Position numbers and translations under genes: made by a program
Assembly (NCBI GenBank): GCA_035610835.1
Contig: CM069452.1
Location: 69,660,919 to 69,724,918 of the forward strand
Source of the DNA: Ophiura sarsii
Taxonomy: Eukaryota; Echinodermata; Ophiuroidea; Amphilepidida; Ophiuridae
Direction of reading: 5' to 3'
DNA length: 64,000 bases
Shown: piece after piece, positions 1 through 10,814 of the stretch
Layout of the letters: every line of letters begins with the position of its first letter
Numbering within the stretch: position 1 is the first letter of the stretch
Notes under the pieces: generated by a model
Database searches by the model: none
What the model was told of the DNA's origin: nothing
The model's input: only the letters and a program-made list of their open reading frames with translations

Positions 1-3000
1 TCAGTAAGGCCTATCTTGATGGGATTTGGTGGAGGGAAGGAGGGTGGTGTGTTCTTTTTGCTGATTAAATTTTCAAGGTCACCAGAGGTCATCGGGGTCA
101 AATATGGGGTCAAATAGATCAGTAAGGCCTATATTGATGAGATTTGGTGGAGGGAAGGGGAGTGGTGTGTTCTTTTTGCTGAATAAATTTTCAAGGTCAT
201 CAGAGGTCATTCAAGGTCATCGGGGGTCAAATAGGATCCATAAGGCCTATCTTGATTGGATTTGGTGGAGGGAAGGGGGATGGTGTGTTCTTTTTGTTCT
301 TAATTTTTCGGGGTCATCAGGGGTCAAATATGGGGTCAAACAGATCAGTAAGGCCTATCTTGATGAGATTTGGTGGAGGGAAGAGGGATGGGGTGTTCTT
401 TTTGTTGATTATTTTTTCGGGGTCATCGGGGGTCAAATATGGTGTCAAATAGATCAGTAAGGCCTATCTTGATGGGATTTGGTGGACGGAAGAGAGATGG
501 TGTGTTCTTTTTGTTGATTAATTTTTCGGGGTCATCGGGGGTCAAATATGGGGTCAAATAGATCAGTAAGGCCTATCTTGATGGGATTTGGTGGAGGGAA
601 GGGGGGTGGTGTGTTCTTTTTGTTGATTAATTTTTCGGGGTCATCGGGGGTCAAATATGGGGTCAAATAGATCAGTAAGGCCTATCTTGATGTGATTTGG
701 TGGACGGAAGAGGGATGGTGTGTTCTTTGTGTTGATTAATTTTTCGGGGTCATTGGGGGTCAAATATGGGGTCAAATAGATCAGTAAGGCCTATCTTGAT
801 GGGATTTGGTGGAGGGAAGGGGGGTGGTGTGTTCTTTTTGTTGATGAATTTTTCGGGGTCATCGGGGGTCAAATATGGGGTCAAATAGATCAGTAAGGCC
901 TATCTTGATGGGATTTGGTGGACGGAAGAGGGATGGTGTGTTCTTTTTTGTTGATTAATTTTTCGGGGTCATCGGGGGTCAAATATGGGGTCAAATAGAT
1001 CAGTAAGGCCTATCTTGATGGGATTCGGTGGAGGGAAGGGGGGGGTGGTGTGTTCTTTTTGTTGATTAATTTTTCGGGGTCATCGGGGGTCAAATATGGG
1101 GTCAAATAGATCAGTAAGGCCTATCTTGATGGGCTTTGGTGGAGGGAAGGGGGGTGGTGTCTTCTTTTTGTTGATTAATTTTTCGGGGTCATCGGGGGTC
1201 AAATATGGGGTCAAATAGATCAGTAAGGCCTATCTTGATGGGATTTGGTGGACGGAAGAGGGATGGTGTGTTCTTTTTGTTGATTAATTTTTCGGGGTCA
1301 TCGGGGGTCAAATATGGGGTCAAATAGATCAGTAAGGCCTATCTTGATGAGATTTGGTGGAGGGAAGAGGGATGGGGTGTTCTTTTTGTTGATTATTTTT
1401 TCGGGGTCATCGGGGGTCAAATATGGGGTCAAATAGATCAGTAAGGCCTATCTTGATGGGATTTGGTGGACGGAAGAGGGATGGTGTGTTCTTTTTGTTG
1501 ATTAATTTTTCGGGGTCATCGGGGGTCAAATATGGGGTCAAATAGATCAGCAAGGCCTATCTTGATGGGATTTGGTGGAGCGAAGGGGGGTGGTGTGTTC
1601 TTTTTGTTGATTAATTTTTCGGGGTCATCGGGGGTCAAATATGGGGTCAAATAGATCAGTAAGGCCTATCTTGATGAGATTTGGTGGAGGGAAGAGGGAT
1701 GGGGTGTTCTTTTTGTTGATTATTTTTTCGGGGTCATCGGGGGTCAAATATGGGGTCAAATAGATCAGTAAGGCCTATCTTGATGGGATTTGGTGGACGG
1801 AAGAGGGATGGTGTGTTCTTTTTGTTGATTAATTTTTCGGGGTCATCGGGGGTCAAATATGGGGTCAAATAGATCAGTAAGGCCTATCTTGATGTGATTT
1901 GGTGGACGGAAGAGGGATGGTGTGTTCTTTGTGTTGATTAATTTTTCGGGGTCATTGGGGGTCAAATATGGGGTCAAATAGATCAGTAAGGCCTATCTTG
2001 ATGGGATTTGGTGGAGGGAAGGGGGGTGGTGTGTTCTTTTTGTTGATGAATTTTTCGGGGTCATCGGGGGTCAAATATGGGGTCAAATAGATCAGTAAGG
2101 CCTATCTTGATGGGATTTGGTGGACGGAAGAGGGATGGTGTGTTCTTTTTTGTTGATTAATTTTTCGGGGTCATCGGGGGTCAAATATGGGGTCAAATAG
2201 ATCAGTAAGGCCTATCTTGATGGGATTCGGTGGAGGGAAGGGGGGGGTGGTGTGTTCTTTTTGTTGATTAATTTTTCGGGGTCATCGGGGGTCAAATATG
2301 GGGTCAAATAGATCAGTAAGGCCTATCTTGATGGGCTTTGGTGGAGGGAAGGGGGTGGTGTCTTCTTTTTGTTGATTAATTTTTCGGGGTCATCGGGGGT
2401 CAAATATGGGGTCAAATAGATCAGTAAGGCCTATCTTGATGGGATTTGGTGGAGGGAAGAGGGATGGTGTGTTCTTTTTGTTGATTAATTTTTCGGGGTC
2501 ATCGGGGGTCAAATAGATCAGTAAGGCCTATCTTGATGGGATTTGGTGGAGGGAAGGGGGGTGGTGTGTTCTTTTGGTTGATTAATTTTTCGGGGTCATC
2601 GGGGGTCAAATAGATCAGTAAGGCCTATCTTGATGGGATTTGGTGGAGGGAAGGGGGGTGGTGTGTTCTTTTTGTTGATTAATTTTTCGGGGTCATCGGG
2701 GGTCAAATATGGGGTCAAATAGATCAGTAAGGCCTATCTTGATTGGATTTGGTGGAGGGAAGGGGGGGTGTTCTTTTTGTTGATTAATTTTTCGGGGTCA
2801 TCGGGGGTCAAATATGGGGTCAAATAGATCAGTAAGGCCTATCTTGATTGGATTTGGTGGAGGGAAGGGGGTTGGTGTGTTCTTTTTGCTGATTAAATTT
2901 TCAAGGTCATCAGAGGTCATCTGGGGTCAAATAAGATCTGTAAGGCCTATCTTGATATGATTTGGTGTAGGGAAGGGGGGTGGTGTATTCTTTTTGCTGA

Positions 3001-3347
3001 GTAAATTTTCAAGGTTATCGGAGGTCATTCAAGGTCATCTGGGGTCAAATAAGATCCGTAAGGCCTATCTTGATGGGATTTGGTGGACGGAAGAGGGATG
3101 GTGTGTTCTTTTTGTTGATTAATTTTTCGAGGTCATCAGAGGTCATCTGGGGTCAAATAAGATCCGTAAGGCCTATCTTGATGTGATTTGGTGGAGGGAA
3201 GGGGGTTGGTGTGTTCTTTTTGCTGATTAAATTTTCAAGGTCATCAGAGGTCATCTGGGGTCAAATAAGATCTGTAAGGCCTATCTTGATGTGATTTGGT
3301 GTAGGGAAGGGGGTTGGTGTGTTCTTTTTGTTGATTAAATTTTTCAA
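1..3347. repeat. ~109-bp satellite array with higher-order structure
   Basis: About 30 head-to-tail units. Most starts of the motif CAGTAAGGCCTATCTTGATG are 109-110 bp apart (455, 564, 673, 782, 891, 1001, 1112); the outermost units differ (118 bp at the left edge). Each unit has a G-rich stretch, a T-rich stretch, then GGGTCA/AGGTCA half-site-like hexamers. Variant monomers recur in the same order 1,202 bp apart (673 and 1875, 782 and 1984, 891 and 2093, 1001 and 2203, 1112 and 2314), so 11 monomers have been duplicated together. Units at both edges are more diverged and carry AGGTCATCAGAGGTCATC. No reading frame persists across units, so short ORFs here are incidental. The array runs off the left edge. 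Confidence 0.97.
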
Positions 3348-3759
3348 GGTATTACATCCCTTGCATTAACTACAATGCATACCTCTGTGACAGTGCTACA
3401 TTGTATCATATGTTTCATCATCATTTCTGTCAAGTCACTTTTGATGAACAGGCGAGACGCGCCGTTCGAGAACCGCCTTGTATTATGTTATACCTTTTAA
3501 AAGTGATAAACTACTTACAAAAAAATCAATCAATAAAAATTCCAGTTATTTGGGAGTGTTTCTCATATCTTATCGTTTATGTACGAACAAAATATAGGTA
3601 TGATTTGTTATTGTGATATTTAAAAACACATTGCAGTGCTCTTGAAAATAACAAATGCCAATTTTTTTGTGTGGCATCAAATCCAATGCCATCAGGGACA
3701 AGAAACCCATATTTGTTTTATTTATTCTTGGCCTAATTTATATTGTTAATAAAATTCAG
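3348..3759. other. Intron-like spacer upstream of the CARD exon
   Basis: AT-rich single-copy-looking sequence between the satellite and the CARD exon. The 3' end (TAATAAAATTCAG) is a plausible splice acceptor. A 71-codon ORF at 3,401-3,616 has no recognisable composition or splice context. The upstream exon that should supply the one leading base to the CARD exon was not found; it may lie left of the window. Confidence 0.5.
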
Positions 3760-4151
3760 GTGTGTCCGACAAATTGGTGAGATGGAGACTGGTGATCAAA
3801 CGTAAATGGAAGCAAATCAAGTGTGATCTTGTCCCCGAAAGAATGGCGTCTAGTCTCCACTACCTGCCTGACACTGAGTGCACCATCCGTCAAAATCATA
3901 ACAATTACTCAGAAATAACCCGCCTCAAGAATGCAGAGCGCCTGCTGAAATGCCTGCTGCGTTCGCCAGTCGAGAGATGGCCGGAGGATTTCCAACAGGG
4001 TCTAACGGAGACCGGTCAAGATCTGTTGGCCAATGCATTGCAGGTTCAATACAAGCAGGTGCTCAAAAAAGAGCAAGATCGAAAAGAGAAATTCAGAAAA
4101 AGCCGACCGAGACAAAGAGTATTTATCGAGTCCAAACAGGAACAAGAGGAG
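3760..4151 (+). CDS. CARD-like exon of a CARD-DEATH adaptor gene (internal exon)
   Basis: This exon encodes about 130 residues that read like a caspase-recruitment domain followed by a charged tail. Seen: an N-terminal amphipathic helix (VRWRLVIKRKWKQIKCDLVP), then a leucine-rich helix (AERLLKCLLRS), then W-(P)-E-D-F-(x)3-L-(x)2-T-G-(x)2-L. This last pattern matches the end of CARDs of the RIG-I/MDA5 and CARD-adaptor type. The last 45 residues are Lys/Arg/Gln/Glu-rich and probably form a helix or coiled coil (KQVLKKEQDRKEKFRKSR). The borders are AATTCAG/GT and GAGGAG/GTATGC. The exon starts needing one base from upstream and ends in phase 0, which fits the next exon exactly. There is no good start codon at the border, so this is internal. 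Family knowledge: CARDs make homotypic contacts in apoptotic and antiviral signalling. The domain call rests on pattern reading only; any DEATH-fold relative is possible. Confidence 0.65.
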
Positions 4152-4512
4152 GTATGCTTTATAAATATATACATGCACAGTAGCTTTAACATAATGACAC
4201 GTACACAGTTCAAAGTGTGCACTCAACCCCACTCAACCTCCATACATACAGACACATAAGTTAACGCAAGTCCACTCTCTCTGTTTAGATGCTTTTTAGG
4301 TGTTTAATATAATTACATTCTTTGATTATTAGGTCCAAAGCATGCATCAGTCAAACGGTAGAATGAAATGCCTCATTGTAGCTCTATGATGCTCTGTAGT
4401 CTACCTTGTAATTGATGCATACATCTGGGATCTAAAGTCAACTAATCCCAAATATATTATGGAAATGGCAAAAGGCCCTTTTAAGTTACTCCTTTTAAGT
4501 TACTCTTGTTAA
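4152..4512. other. Intron 1, 5' part
   Basis: AT-rich intronic sequence after the GTATGC donor. No exon, RNA or element ends are visible in it. A tandem pair of TTTTAAGTTACTC motifs near 4,480-4,505 lies just outside the TTAA element that follows. Confidence 0.5.
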
Positions 4513-5607
4513 GGGAAGTGTCAACCCTATTATTTTGATGATCAACTTTTGCTTCTAAGTTTGAGAATATTTAATAAAAGTACATAAAAGTATACATTTA
4601 TAGAAAGGAAATTTGATAAGGAATCCGATGGTGATATCAATGTGATACCAAATAAACTAAATTTTGAGAAATGAACCAAAAAGCGCTTTTTTTACCCCAA
4701 ATTTTTCAGACAGCATAACTATAAAATAAAAAATGGTAATTTGTTCTAATATACATTTTTGTAAACAAAACAATTTTGTCTAGGAGGCAATTTTTTCTTT
4801 TTCCAAAATAAGGCTTAGTTTTGGAAATATTGCTAAAAACATCGGAAAAGGGTAAAAGTCGTGTTTTTTTGCATACATTTCGCTAGAAATGGATGCATAT
4901 CTCGAGTTTAAAATCCATAATCGAAAAAATAAAAAATTGCCTCCTAGCGCTGAAAGTCCTCTACACAATGGTAGTAAAAGCTTACCTGATAGTTTGATAT
5001 ATTTTTAGTTATGTTGTCTGAAAATTCGTAAAATTCCTTCAAATTTGAACTTCTAGAAAACATCGATTTAGTAAAAATATTGACCTTTTTCACCATTTAA
5101 AGCTAAATATTCTCGGAATACACGGGAGGTGACCTAAAAGGCGAGTATACTATTATGAACAATCAAAATAAACTATCAGATTCAATTTATATTGTCACAA
5201 TGTGAAGAAATTGGAAGAAAACTGATATTTAAATGATCGTAAGATTGGCCTTTGTTTACATTTTTAGGCATTGTTTTGCGCTCTTTTGTTTTCGCGTCTT
5301 CGTTGCGGATACTAAGCGGCGCGTCTAGTATTACGCACGGGAAGATTCAGCGCGCGACGCAATGATCGAACAGCTGTCGCAGCATTTGAAAAGCGCGGAA
5401 CTCCGCTTAATTTCCCGCCAAATAAACATGCGCCTTTTCCTGACTCAAACTTACCAAAACAACAATTTTAAATCACCCAAAAGAACGGGAAATAATCGCT
5501 TCCGATTAGTAACTTATGATGGTAATGATAGAATACATATAAAAGTATAAAATAATAGAGAAATATGAAATTCAATTTTTGAAACAAGTGCCGGGTTGAC
5601 ACTGCCC
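4513..5607. mobile_element. TTAA-flanked non-autonomous DNA transposon, ~1.1 kb
   Basis: The ends are inverted copies of GGGAAGTGTCAACCC (right end GGGTTGACACTGCCC), and TTAA lies directly outside both (4,509-4,512 and 5,608-5,611). TTAA duplication with C/G-rich ends is the signature of piggyBac-type elements; this assignment is inference. There is no transposase ORF. An internal hairpin pairs CTAGGAGGCAATTTTTT (about 4,781) with its complement near 4,930. It sits in intron 1, 37 bp upstream of the linker exon. Confidence 0.7.
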
Positions 5608-5644
5608 TTAAGTTACTCTCAATTTAAATTTACCATCAATACAG

Positions 5645-5726
5645 AAAACTGAAGAACATACAGGACATGAAGCCTTCTCTGATGATGTGGGTACCAGTCA
5701 CGCTGTTGACAGCTCTTCTGATTTTG
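5645..5726 (+). CDS. Linker exon between CARD and DEATH domain
   Basis: An 82-nt exon bounded by CATCAATACAG and G/GTAAGTTATA, a near-consensus donor. Read in phase 0, as dictated by the CARD exon, it is open throughout and encodes 27 residues rich in Glu, Asp, Ser and His (EEHTGHEAF, then VDSSSDF), with one base left over. That base plus the first two of either DEATH exon gives GTA (Val) in frame. The composition suggests a flexible acidic linker with possible Ser phosphorylation sites; no domain is recognisable. It is too short to be called alone. The support is the phase agreement on both sides and its place between two domain exons. Confidence 0.65.
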
Positions 5727-5985
5727 GTAAGTTATAAGATTTCCAGCTTTGTGATTGCTACTATAATATTACTGTAAAAGTGGCAATTTCTGTGCAATTA
5801 ATTTTTCGCGCTTTGCTGATTTTCAGCCATTTTGCTTGTTTTTGAATTGCGATTTGAAAGCTCATTACATAGACATATGTATAAATATATTCCTGTGTTT
5901 TTATTTTCGCGGTAGCTGCTTGGAGTGCGAAAAGCGTGAAAATTAATGTAGCGCGAAAATGTCTACGTTTACAGTATGTTATTAA

Positions 5986-6374
5986 AGGCATATTATGTGA
6001 TCTTTTCCAGAGAGCGCCCTCTGTTCGTTTTTTTGTTTAGAAAGTAGATTTTCTTGCAGATTTACATTTCTGATCATAAATCGGACATACATTCCAAGTT
6101 ACAGAGCGATACGATTCCTAATTACCTCAAAATCATGGTTTTAGAGTGAATTTAGACTAGAGTAAAATAAGTTGTCGGACAAAAATCGACAATCCGACAG
6201 TTTATTTTCACTCTAAAACCATGATTTTGAAGTAATTAAGAATCGTATCGCCATGTAACTTGGAATGTATGTACGTACGATTTATGATCAGAAATGTAAA
6301 TCTGCAAGAAAATCTGCTTTCAATTTTTTTTTCGATGTTGAGGGCGTTTCCTGGAAAGATCACATAATATACCT
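5986..6374. mobile_element. TTAA-flanked foldback element (AGGCATATTATGTGATC family)
   Basis: Both ends carry AGGCATATTATGTGATCTTTCCAG-like inverted repeats that extend to nearly the whole 389 bp, meeting near 6,175 (TTTTAGAGTGAA and TTCACTCTAAAA). TTAA lies outside each end (5,982-5,985 and 6,375-6,378). Non-coding; the RNA of either strand would form a long hairpin. A diverged fragment lies at about 55,330-55,475. Confidence 0.85.
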
Positions 6375-6910
6375 TTAAGCATGCTTATCAATTGATATGT
6401 AATGAGGCATAGATATACATGTATTACTAGCCTTATCCAAGCAATTTGCTTGGTTATGTGCCCATCAGGATTTACCCAAGCATATGATCATATGGACCGA
6501 CCTTGTAACAAACAAACAAATAACATGATGAAATCTGGTTAACTGAAGGCATATGGCAACCTCTTCCAGGACTCCCTCCCCCTCCCCTCCCCTAGCTCCT
6601 TCATTTACCTCAATTTAGTTGTTGATTGCCTGCTAGGCACCCTTTCAGAAGTGTGATTTGTGTCTCCATTTTAATTTGCTGGAGATAAGGGGCAAGAGGG
6701 CAGACCTGTGATCAGGTGGTTCACTTAGTTAATGAATAAAAAAGGTCATTAGTTTTTAAAATCTCATTAGGAACATCACGGAGCAAGTCTTGGGTAGAGG
6801 AGAAGGGGAAACTGCCTACCCTTCCTGCCTCTCTCTGGGTATACACCATGCACTCGGTTCAGGAATATTTCCACACAAAATTGACTCTTTTCTCACATTA
6901 CTTACAGTAA
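6375..6910. other. Intron 2 sequence
   Basis: I see no gene or element ends here. There is a short CCCTCCCC-rich patch near 6,573-6,593. A 73-codon minus-strand ORF starting at 7,037 overlaps the left arm of the next foldback and is not supported. Confidence 0.5.
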
Positions 6911-7949
6911 TACAGCCTGTCCCAAAATGATTAGTACCCATCGATGCCCAAAGTTCATTAATTGTTTTCATCACCGAAATAAATGGGATTAGGTCCGTTG
7001 CTTTTTTCATCACCTTTGACATACTGTACCCTTTCATTATAATTTTAGATCATGAATATCGGATTTAAACTCAAGATACACTCCATTATGTAAGACATGG
7101 TGATTTCACCTTTTTGACAAAGTGCTAAAAAATGTGTGTTATTACAGATTATTTGAAAGAAACTCGTGTATTCTCGTAATCTCTTGTCTACTAATACAAT
7201 CTTGTGGTTCTCTCTGTTGTAACTGTTATTAGTTATGGTTGTTCAAATCATTAATCATTAATAATTCTTCACTATAATTCAATTTAAAGGGTAAAAAAAA
7301 AATCGTCACACTTGAGTGACCCCATGCATTATTTTATTTGACAAGTGTTGAGGGACTTCTAAATAGCTAATAAAGTGGTGTTTGGTGAATTATCATTGGG
7401 GAATGGATTTGGTGAAGTTAAACAGTAAGGGACTATATCATTTTTACCAAGTTTGTAAGAAATTGCATCCCCAATATTAGTAGAAGTCTAAGCCACTGCT
7501 AATCACCCATGACCACGTCTTTACCTATTTAAATGTCCCCCAAGTTTAGCTTCAAGACTAGCTCATAGAAACAAAGCTTGAGGTTGCTTATGCGTGACGA
7601 TCCGTGTTTACTGAAGAATCATAATGAATTTGAACAACCATATGGTACAACAACAGTTTCAAATAGAAAGGAACCAAAGATAATAGCGGACAAGAGAGTG
7701 TATTAGTTTCTTTCAAACAAGCTGTTAAACACACACATTTTGTGCACTTTGCTAAAAGGTGAAATCACCATGTCTTACACAATGGAGTGTAACTTCAGTT
7801 AAATAAGTCCAATATTCATGATCTAAAATTCTAATGAAAAGGTACAGTATATCAAAACAATAGATCTAATCTCATTGATCTTGATGATGAAAACAATTAT
7901 TGAACTTTGGGCATCGATGGGTACTAATCATTTTGGGACAGCCTGTGTA
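6911..7949. mobile_element. TA-flanked foldback transposon, ~1.04 kb, TIR CAGCCTGTCCCAAAATG
   Basis: The left end, CAGCCTGTCCCAAAATGATT, and its inverted copy at the right continue as arms of over 200 bp; both contain the GGGTACTAATCATTTTGGGA and GGTGAAATCACCATGTCTTA matches. TA lies at both borders. This type of terminus (CAGxxTGTCCCAAAA, TA target) recurs at 23,086 and 37,089 and fits non-autonomous Tc1/mariner-like elements. No transposase is encoded. Confidence 0.85.
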
Positions 7950-8925
7950 CTTGTATATTGCTCTAATTCTGAACAAATTTGTCTGGTATTACATATGACT
8001 TAAACCTGTAAAGGAGTATTTAAACTAATAAGGAATTCTATGAAAACAAATTCTCACAATTTGAAGCTGTTCACTGCCTGTGTGCCCCACTGTGGTTTGA
8101 ATAGCACCCCAAAGTATCTGCACATCTGGTGAAGAGTAGAGAATAGAGAATCACAATGGGTTAAGAGACGTATCTGTATCTGGGATGATACCTCTCAACA
8201 CTCCATCCAGAGCCAAAATGAGAAAGAGCCAAACTGAGAAGGATTTTGGCTGTGTGTTGTTGCTTTTTATAGTTGCGTTTAATTTATTCTTGTCTGTAAC
8301 AGCTGTTTTGAATGTGCCTGGCTCGGTGATGGAGACCAGGGATTGTGGGAGAGTATGTCAGTCCTTAATAGTATTTGGGAGAAATAAATTATGCCAACAG
8401 TCTTTGGTGCCTGTTGGCATTAATAAGCTTTGCTGTGTAGTCCTCTGGTGGTGCAAGTGACCGGTTGCAGAAACTGTTGAGCTGGTATGGATGCCTGACC
8501 ATTTGTGACTTTATGCATCATTGTGACTCTATTGACTTTTTGTCTTGTTTGTATGGAGTCCCATTTTAGTGTTGTCATCATATCAGTTGGGCTGCTCAGA
8601 TAGTCAGCCGATAGTCACAAATCTCGCTGCTCTTCTCTGGATGGCCTCTACATTTGTTGTTTTGTCTTCTGTGTATAGTATATAATGGTACTGAAACCCA
8701 ACAAGATACCAGTAACTGTAGAAGAATAAATAATCACTCTACAGTATGTGACATCCTCACTGCACCAATAATAAATGCTGAAGAACTTGCTATATCCTGA
8801 ACTTAATGTATTTTGGTGTATCTTGACAGTGGAACAAAAAAGGAAAATCAAATACACCCGGTCCAATTTGTTCGGACATTATTAACCCTTACATTGTCAT
8901 TTTCTTCATTTCTTAACTACCACAG
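7950..8925. other. Intron 2, 3' part, with the duplicated pre-acceptor tract
   Basis: Mostly unremarkable. A 91-codon ORF at 8,185-8,460 with a hydrophobic stretch has no splice or promoter context and I do not call it. The last ~75 bp before the exon (from TCAAATACACCCGGTCCAAT at about 8,850) are repeated almost identically before the second DEATH exon (about 15,818), so the duplication that made the two exons included the end of this intron. Confidence 0.55.
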
Positions 8926-9249
8926 TAACACCTGAAGTAGCAGACAGAGTACATATACCTGTTGAAGCATCAATAAAAGTGTCAGAAGTAGATGTTTTAG
9001 ACATCGTAGACACTTTCAAACTTGACGACTTGAGGGATGTATACCTAAGACTGGGTCTTACTGAAAAAGACCTAGCAGATGCCAAACTAAGGGATATTCA
9101 TAGTCCCCGAACACAGTCACAGAATATCCTTTATCTTTGGCGTAATAGATATGGAGAGGAAGCTACAAGAGGTGAATTCATAGAGGCCGTGGAGAGGTGT
9201 CCTGGTCGCACAGCATCTTTGATTAAACTGCAAAAGAAATGGATCGGGA
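8926..9249 (+). CDS. DEATH-domain exon 1
   Basis: This exon encodes about 107 residues: a short N-terminal lead of ~18 residues, then a complete DEATH domain. Seen: VDVLDIVDTFKLDDLRDVYL (helix 1/2), LGLTEKDLADAKL (helix 2/3), then NILYLWRNRYGEEATRGEFI, with the Trp and the G-x-x-A-T turn typical of DEATH domains, and a last helix ending KKWIGS. The acceptor is TTCTTAACTACCACAG and the donor A/GTGAGT. The exon begins and ends in phase 1, so it can be duplicated, skipped or swapped without shifting the frame. Spliced after the linker exon it stays open. DEATH domains mediate homotypic assembly in apoptosis and NF-kB signalling. The combination with a CARD resembles RAIDD/CRADD in architecture; orthology is not claimed. 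Confidence 0.9.
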
Positions 9250-9947
9250 GTGAGTACCTTACAGTTTTTGCAATTTTTGAAATTCTCGTAAAAGCAAAGT
9301 ACTTATCATAACAATTTGATGAATATGTTAAAACAACCCTAATATTGATATCTACCCTACGACCAATATACTATAATGTGTAATTACAACTTGTATACGA
9401 TATTTGATGTTGTCATTATAAAGAAAATTGTAATGAGAATAGATTTTGATAATCAATCACAACCTGTTGTCTTCCTGAATGGTTTGCAAACAGCCTGCCA
9501 GCAAGCAAAAAGGCACTCCGAAAAATCTTGTATGTATGACACTGGATACGGTTTGGGTGTTTGACATTTCAATAGCTAGTTTCAGTATAAAATTTCCCAC
9601 AAACTGTTTTTTATCCATTTGTTAACCAAAATAGTGTTTGTAAAGATATCTCTATCTTTAATCATTCAATTTCATCATGATTAGTATCAAATGAAAGAAG
9701 ATGGTGTCAGGTTTTATATGATACCAATATGAATAACAAAGTAGTGAACAAACATAATTTTTGAGCCATTTTGACCGGAAATGGCGTTATAATCCAAATG
9801 TAATTATATCAAATTGATCCTAAAACGTTCATTTTATATAGGGACGTACATGTGTCAAAAAGGTTTTTTTTTGGCCATGAAAAATATACAAATTGTTTGC
9901 AAACTAATAGTAATCATGTTTAGCAATCTTGAATGTACCTGAGAAAA
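9250..9947. other. Intron 3, 5' part
   Basis: AT-rich intron after the GTGAGT donor. A 62-codon ORF at 9,376-9,564 is in spacer sequence and lacks splice or domain support. Nothing else seen. Confidence 0.5.
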
Positions 9948-10343
9948 AATATGGGCGATTCCATGAAAATGTGACGGAGCAAAAAAACTGAAAATTGCTC
10001 CAAAAGATTTATTTTTACCTCTATGTTGTTATATTACGAGTTGCGCCTACGAGTTGGCTGCACGCACACAGATCTTGTCCTGATAATTGACTGTAATTTT
10101 CGTATTTTTGATGAGAATTTCGCTATTTCGAACTCAATATGACTTGATGTATATATCATGGAAGTGGATGGTACTATTTGTTTGAAATTTGGAGTGGATA
10201 TTCACCGTGAAACTGTCTTCGTTATTTTCATCAACTTTTGTGTGCCTGTAGTAGCCGTAAGTTTACCTGTTGAATTCGTATTACATTGAACTGTGTACAA
10301 ACTGTGTTCTGAACTATAGCTGCCGTTTACGCTTCTAAGAATC

Positions 10344-10712
10344 ATGTGTCGTATCACCATTGCAAGGGACTCACTTCTTGAAGTTCAGAAAAGTGTGATA
10401 AACTCTCATTTAAAGCTCAATCGATCTACCTGGAACAAACTTTGCGAGTTAAACATCGCTAAGAAAACCACCAGAGGATGTCGCGCTGGTCGTAACAAAC
10501 AGCGGTCAATTGATGTTCAAATCACTAATCGATCTCAATACTCACGACCTGAACTAAACACACCTGCAGCCAAGTGTGGCAAATATAACCATAAACCATG
10601 TAATCCAAACTTGATTAGAATTAAAAGGCAAGCAAGTGGTCCAAATCATCGGAACTGTAAAATTGCTACCTGGAATGCCCGCTCAATGACTAAGAAAACT
10701 GCCGACTTTGCC
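10344..10712 (+). CDS. Retrotransposon ORF2, N-terminal part
   Basis: About 123 codons before the interruption. It is a basic lead-in with a TTRGCRAGRNKQ segment, a type often seen ahead of the endonuclease in L2-like ORFs. It ends with KIATWNARSMTKKTADFA, the first catalytic strand of an exonuclease-endonuclease-phosphatase (EEP) nuclease, where Asn coordinates metal. The frame is the same as that of the downstream ORF starting after 10,814, so the two were one ORF before the insert. I chose the first ATG (10,344); the true start could lie upstream. As it stands the frame meets a stop at 10,734 inside the insert, so only a short product could be made. Confidence 0.75.
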
Positions 10713-10724
10713 GGGCGCATTTTC

Positions 10725-10756
<32 letters not shown>

Positions 10757-10814
10757 ACGGGCACGCAAGTCGAAGGGCCGTATACGAAGGGGTGCCGCTG
10801 GAAGGGGTGCCGCC
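10713..10814 (+). other. 102-bp foreign insert in ORF2, mainly 28S rRNA-like
   Basis: The L2 frame stops making endonuclease sense at 10,712 and resumes at 10,815 (CTISDF, then DIDLLTITESWL). The intervening 102 bp contain GACCCGTCTTGAAACACGGA and CCAAGAAGTCTAACG, which I recognise as a highly conserved stretch of metazoan 28S rRNA (CTTGAAACACGGACCAAGGAG), sense strand. The last ~30 bp are two copies of GGAAGGGGTGCCGC; the final copy, extended to TGGAAGGGGTGCCGCCTGTA, is also found inverted at about 57,051-57,071. The length is a multiple of three, but TGA at 10,734 closes the frame. Junctions are placed by protein logic and may be off by a few bases. Confidence 0.75.

Noticed and set aside
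1..3347. CRISPR-like regular repeats
   Set aside because: Units are contiguous and similar throughout with no unique spacers; the context is eukaryotic.
8185..8460. 91-codon ORF with a hydrophobic segment
   Set aside because: Inside an intron, no splice sites, no promoter and no family resemblance.
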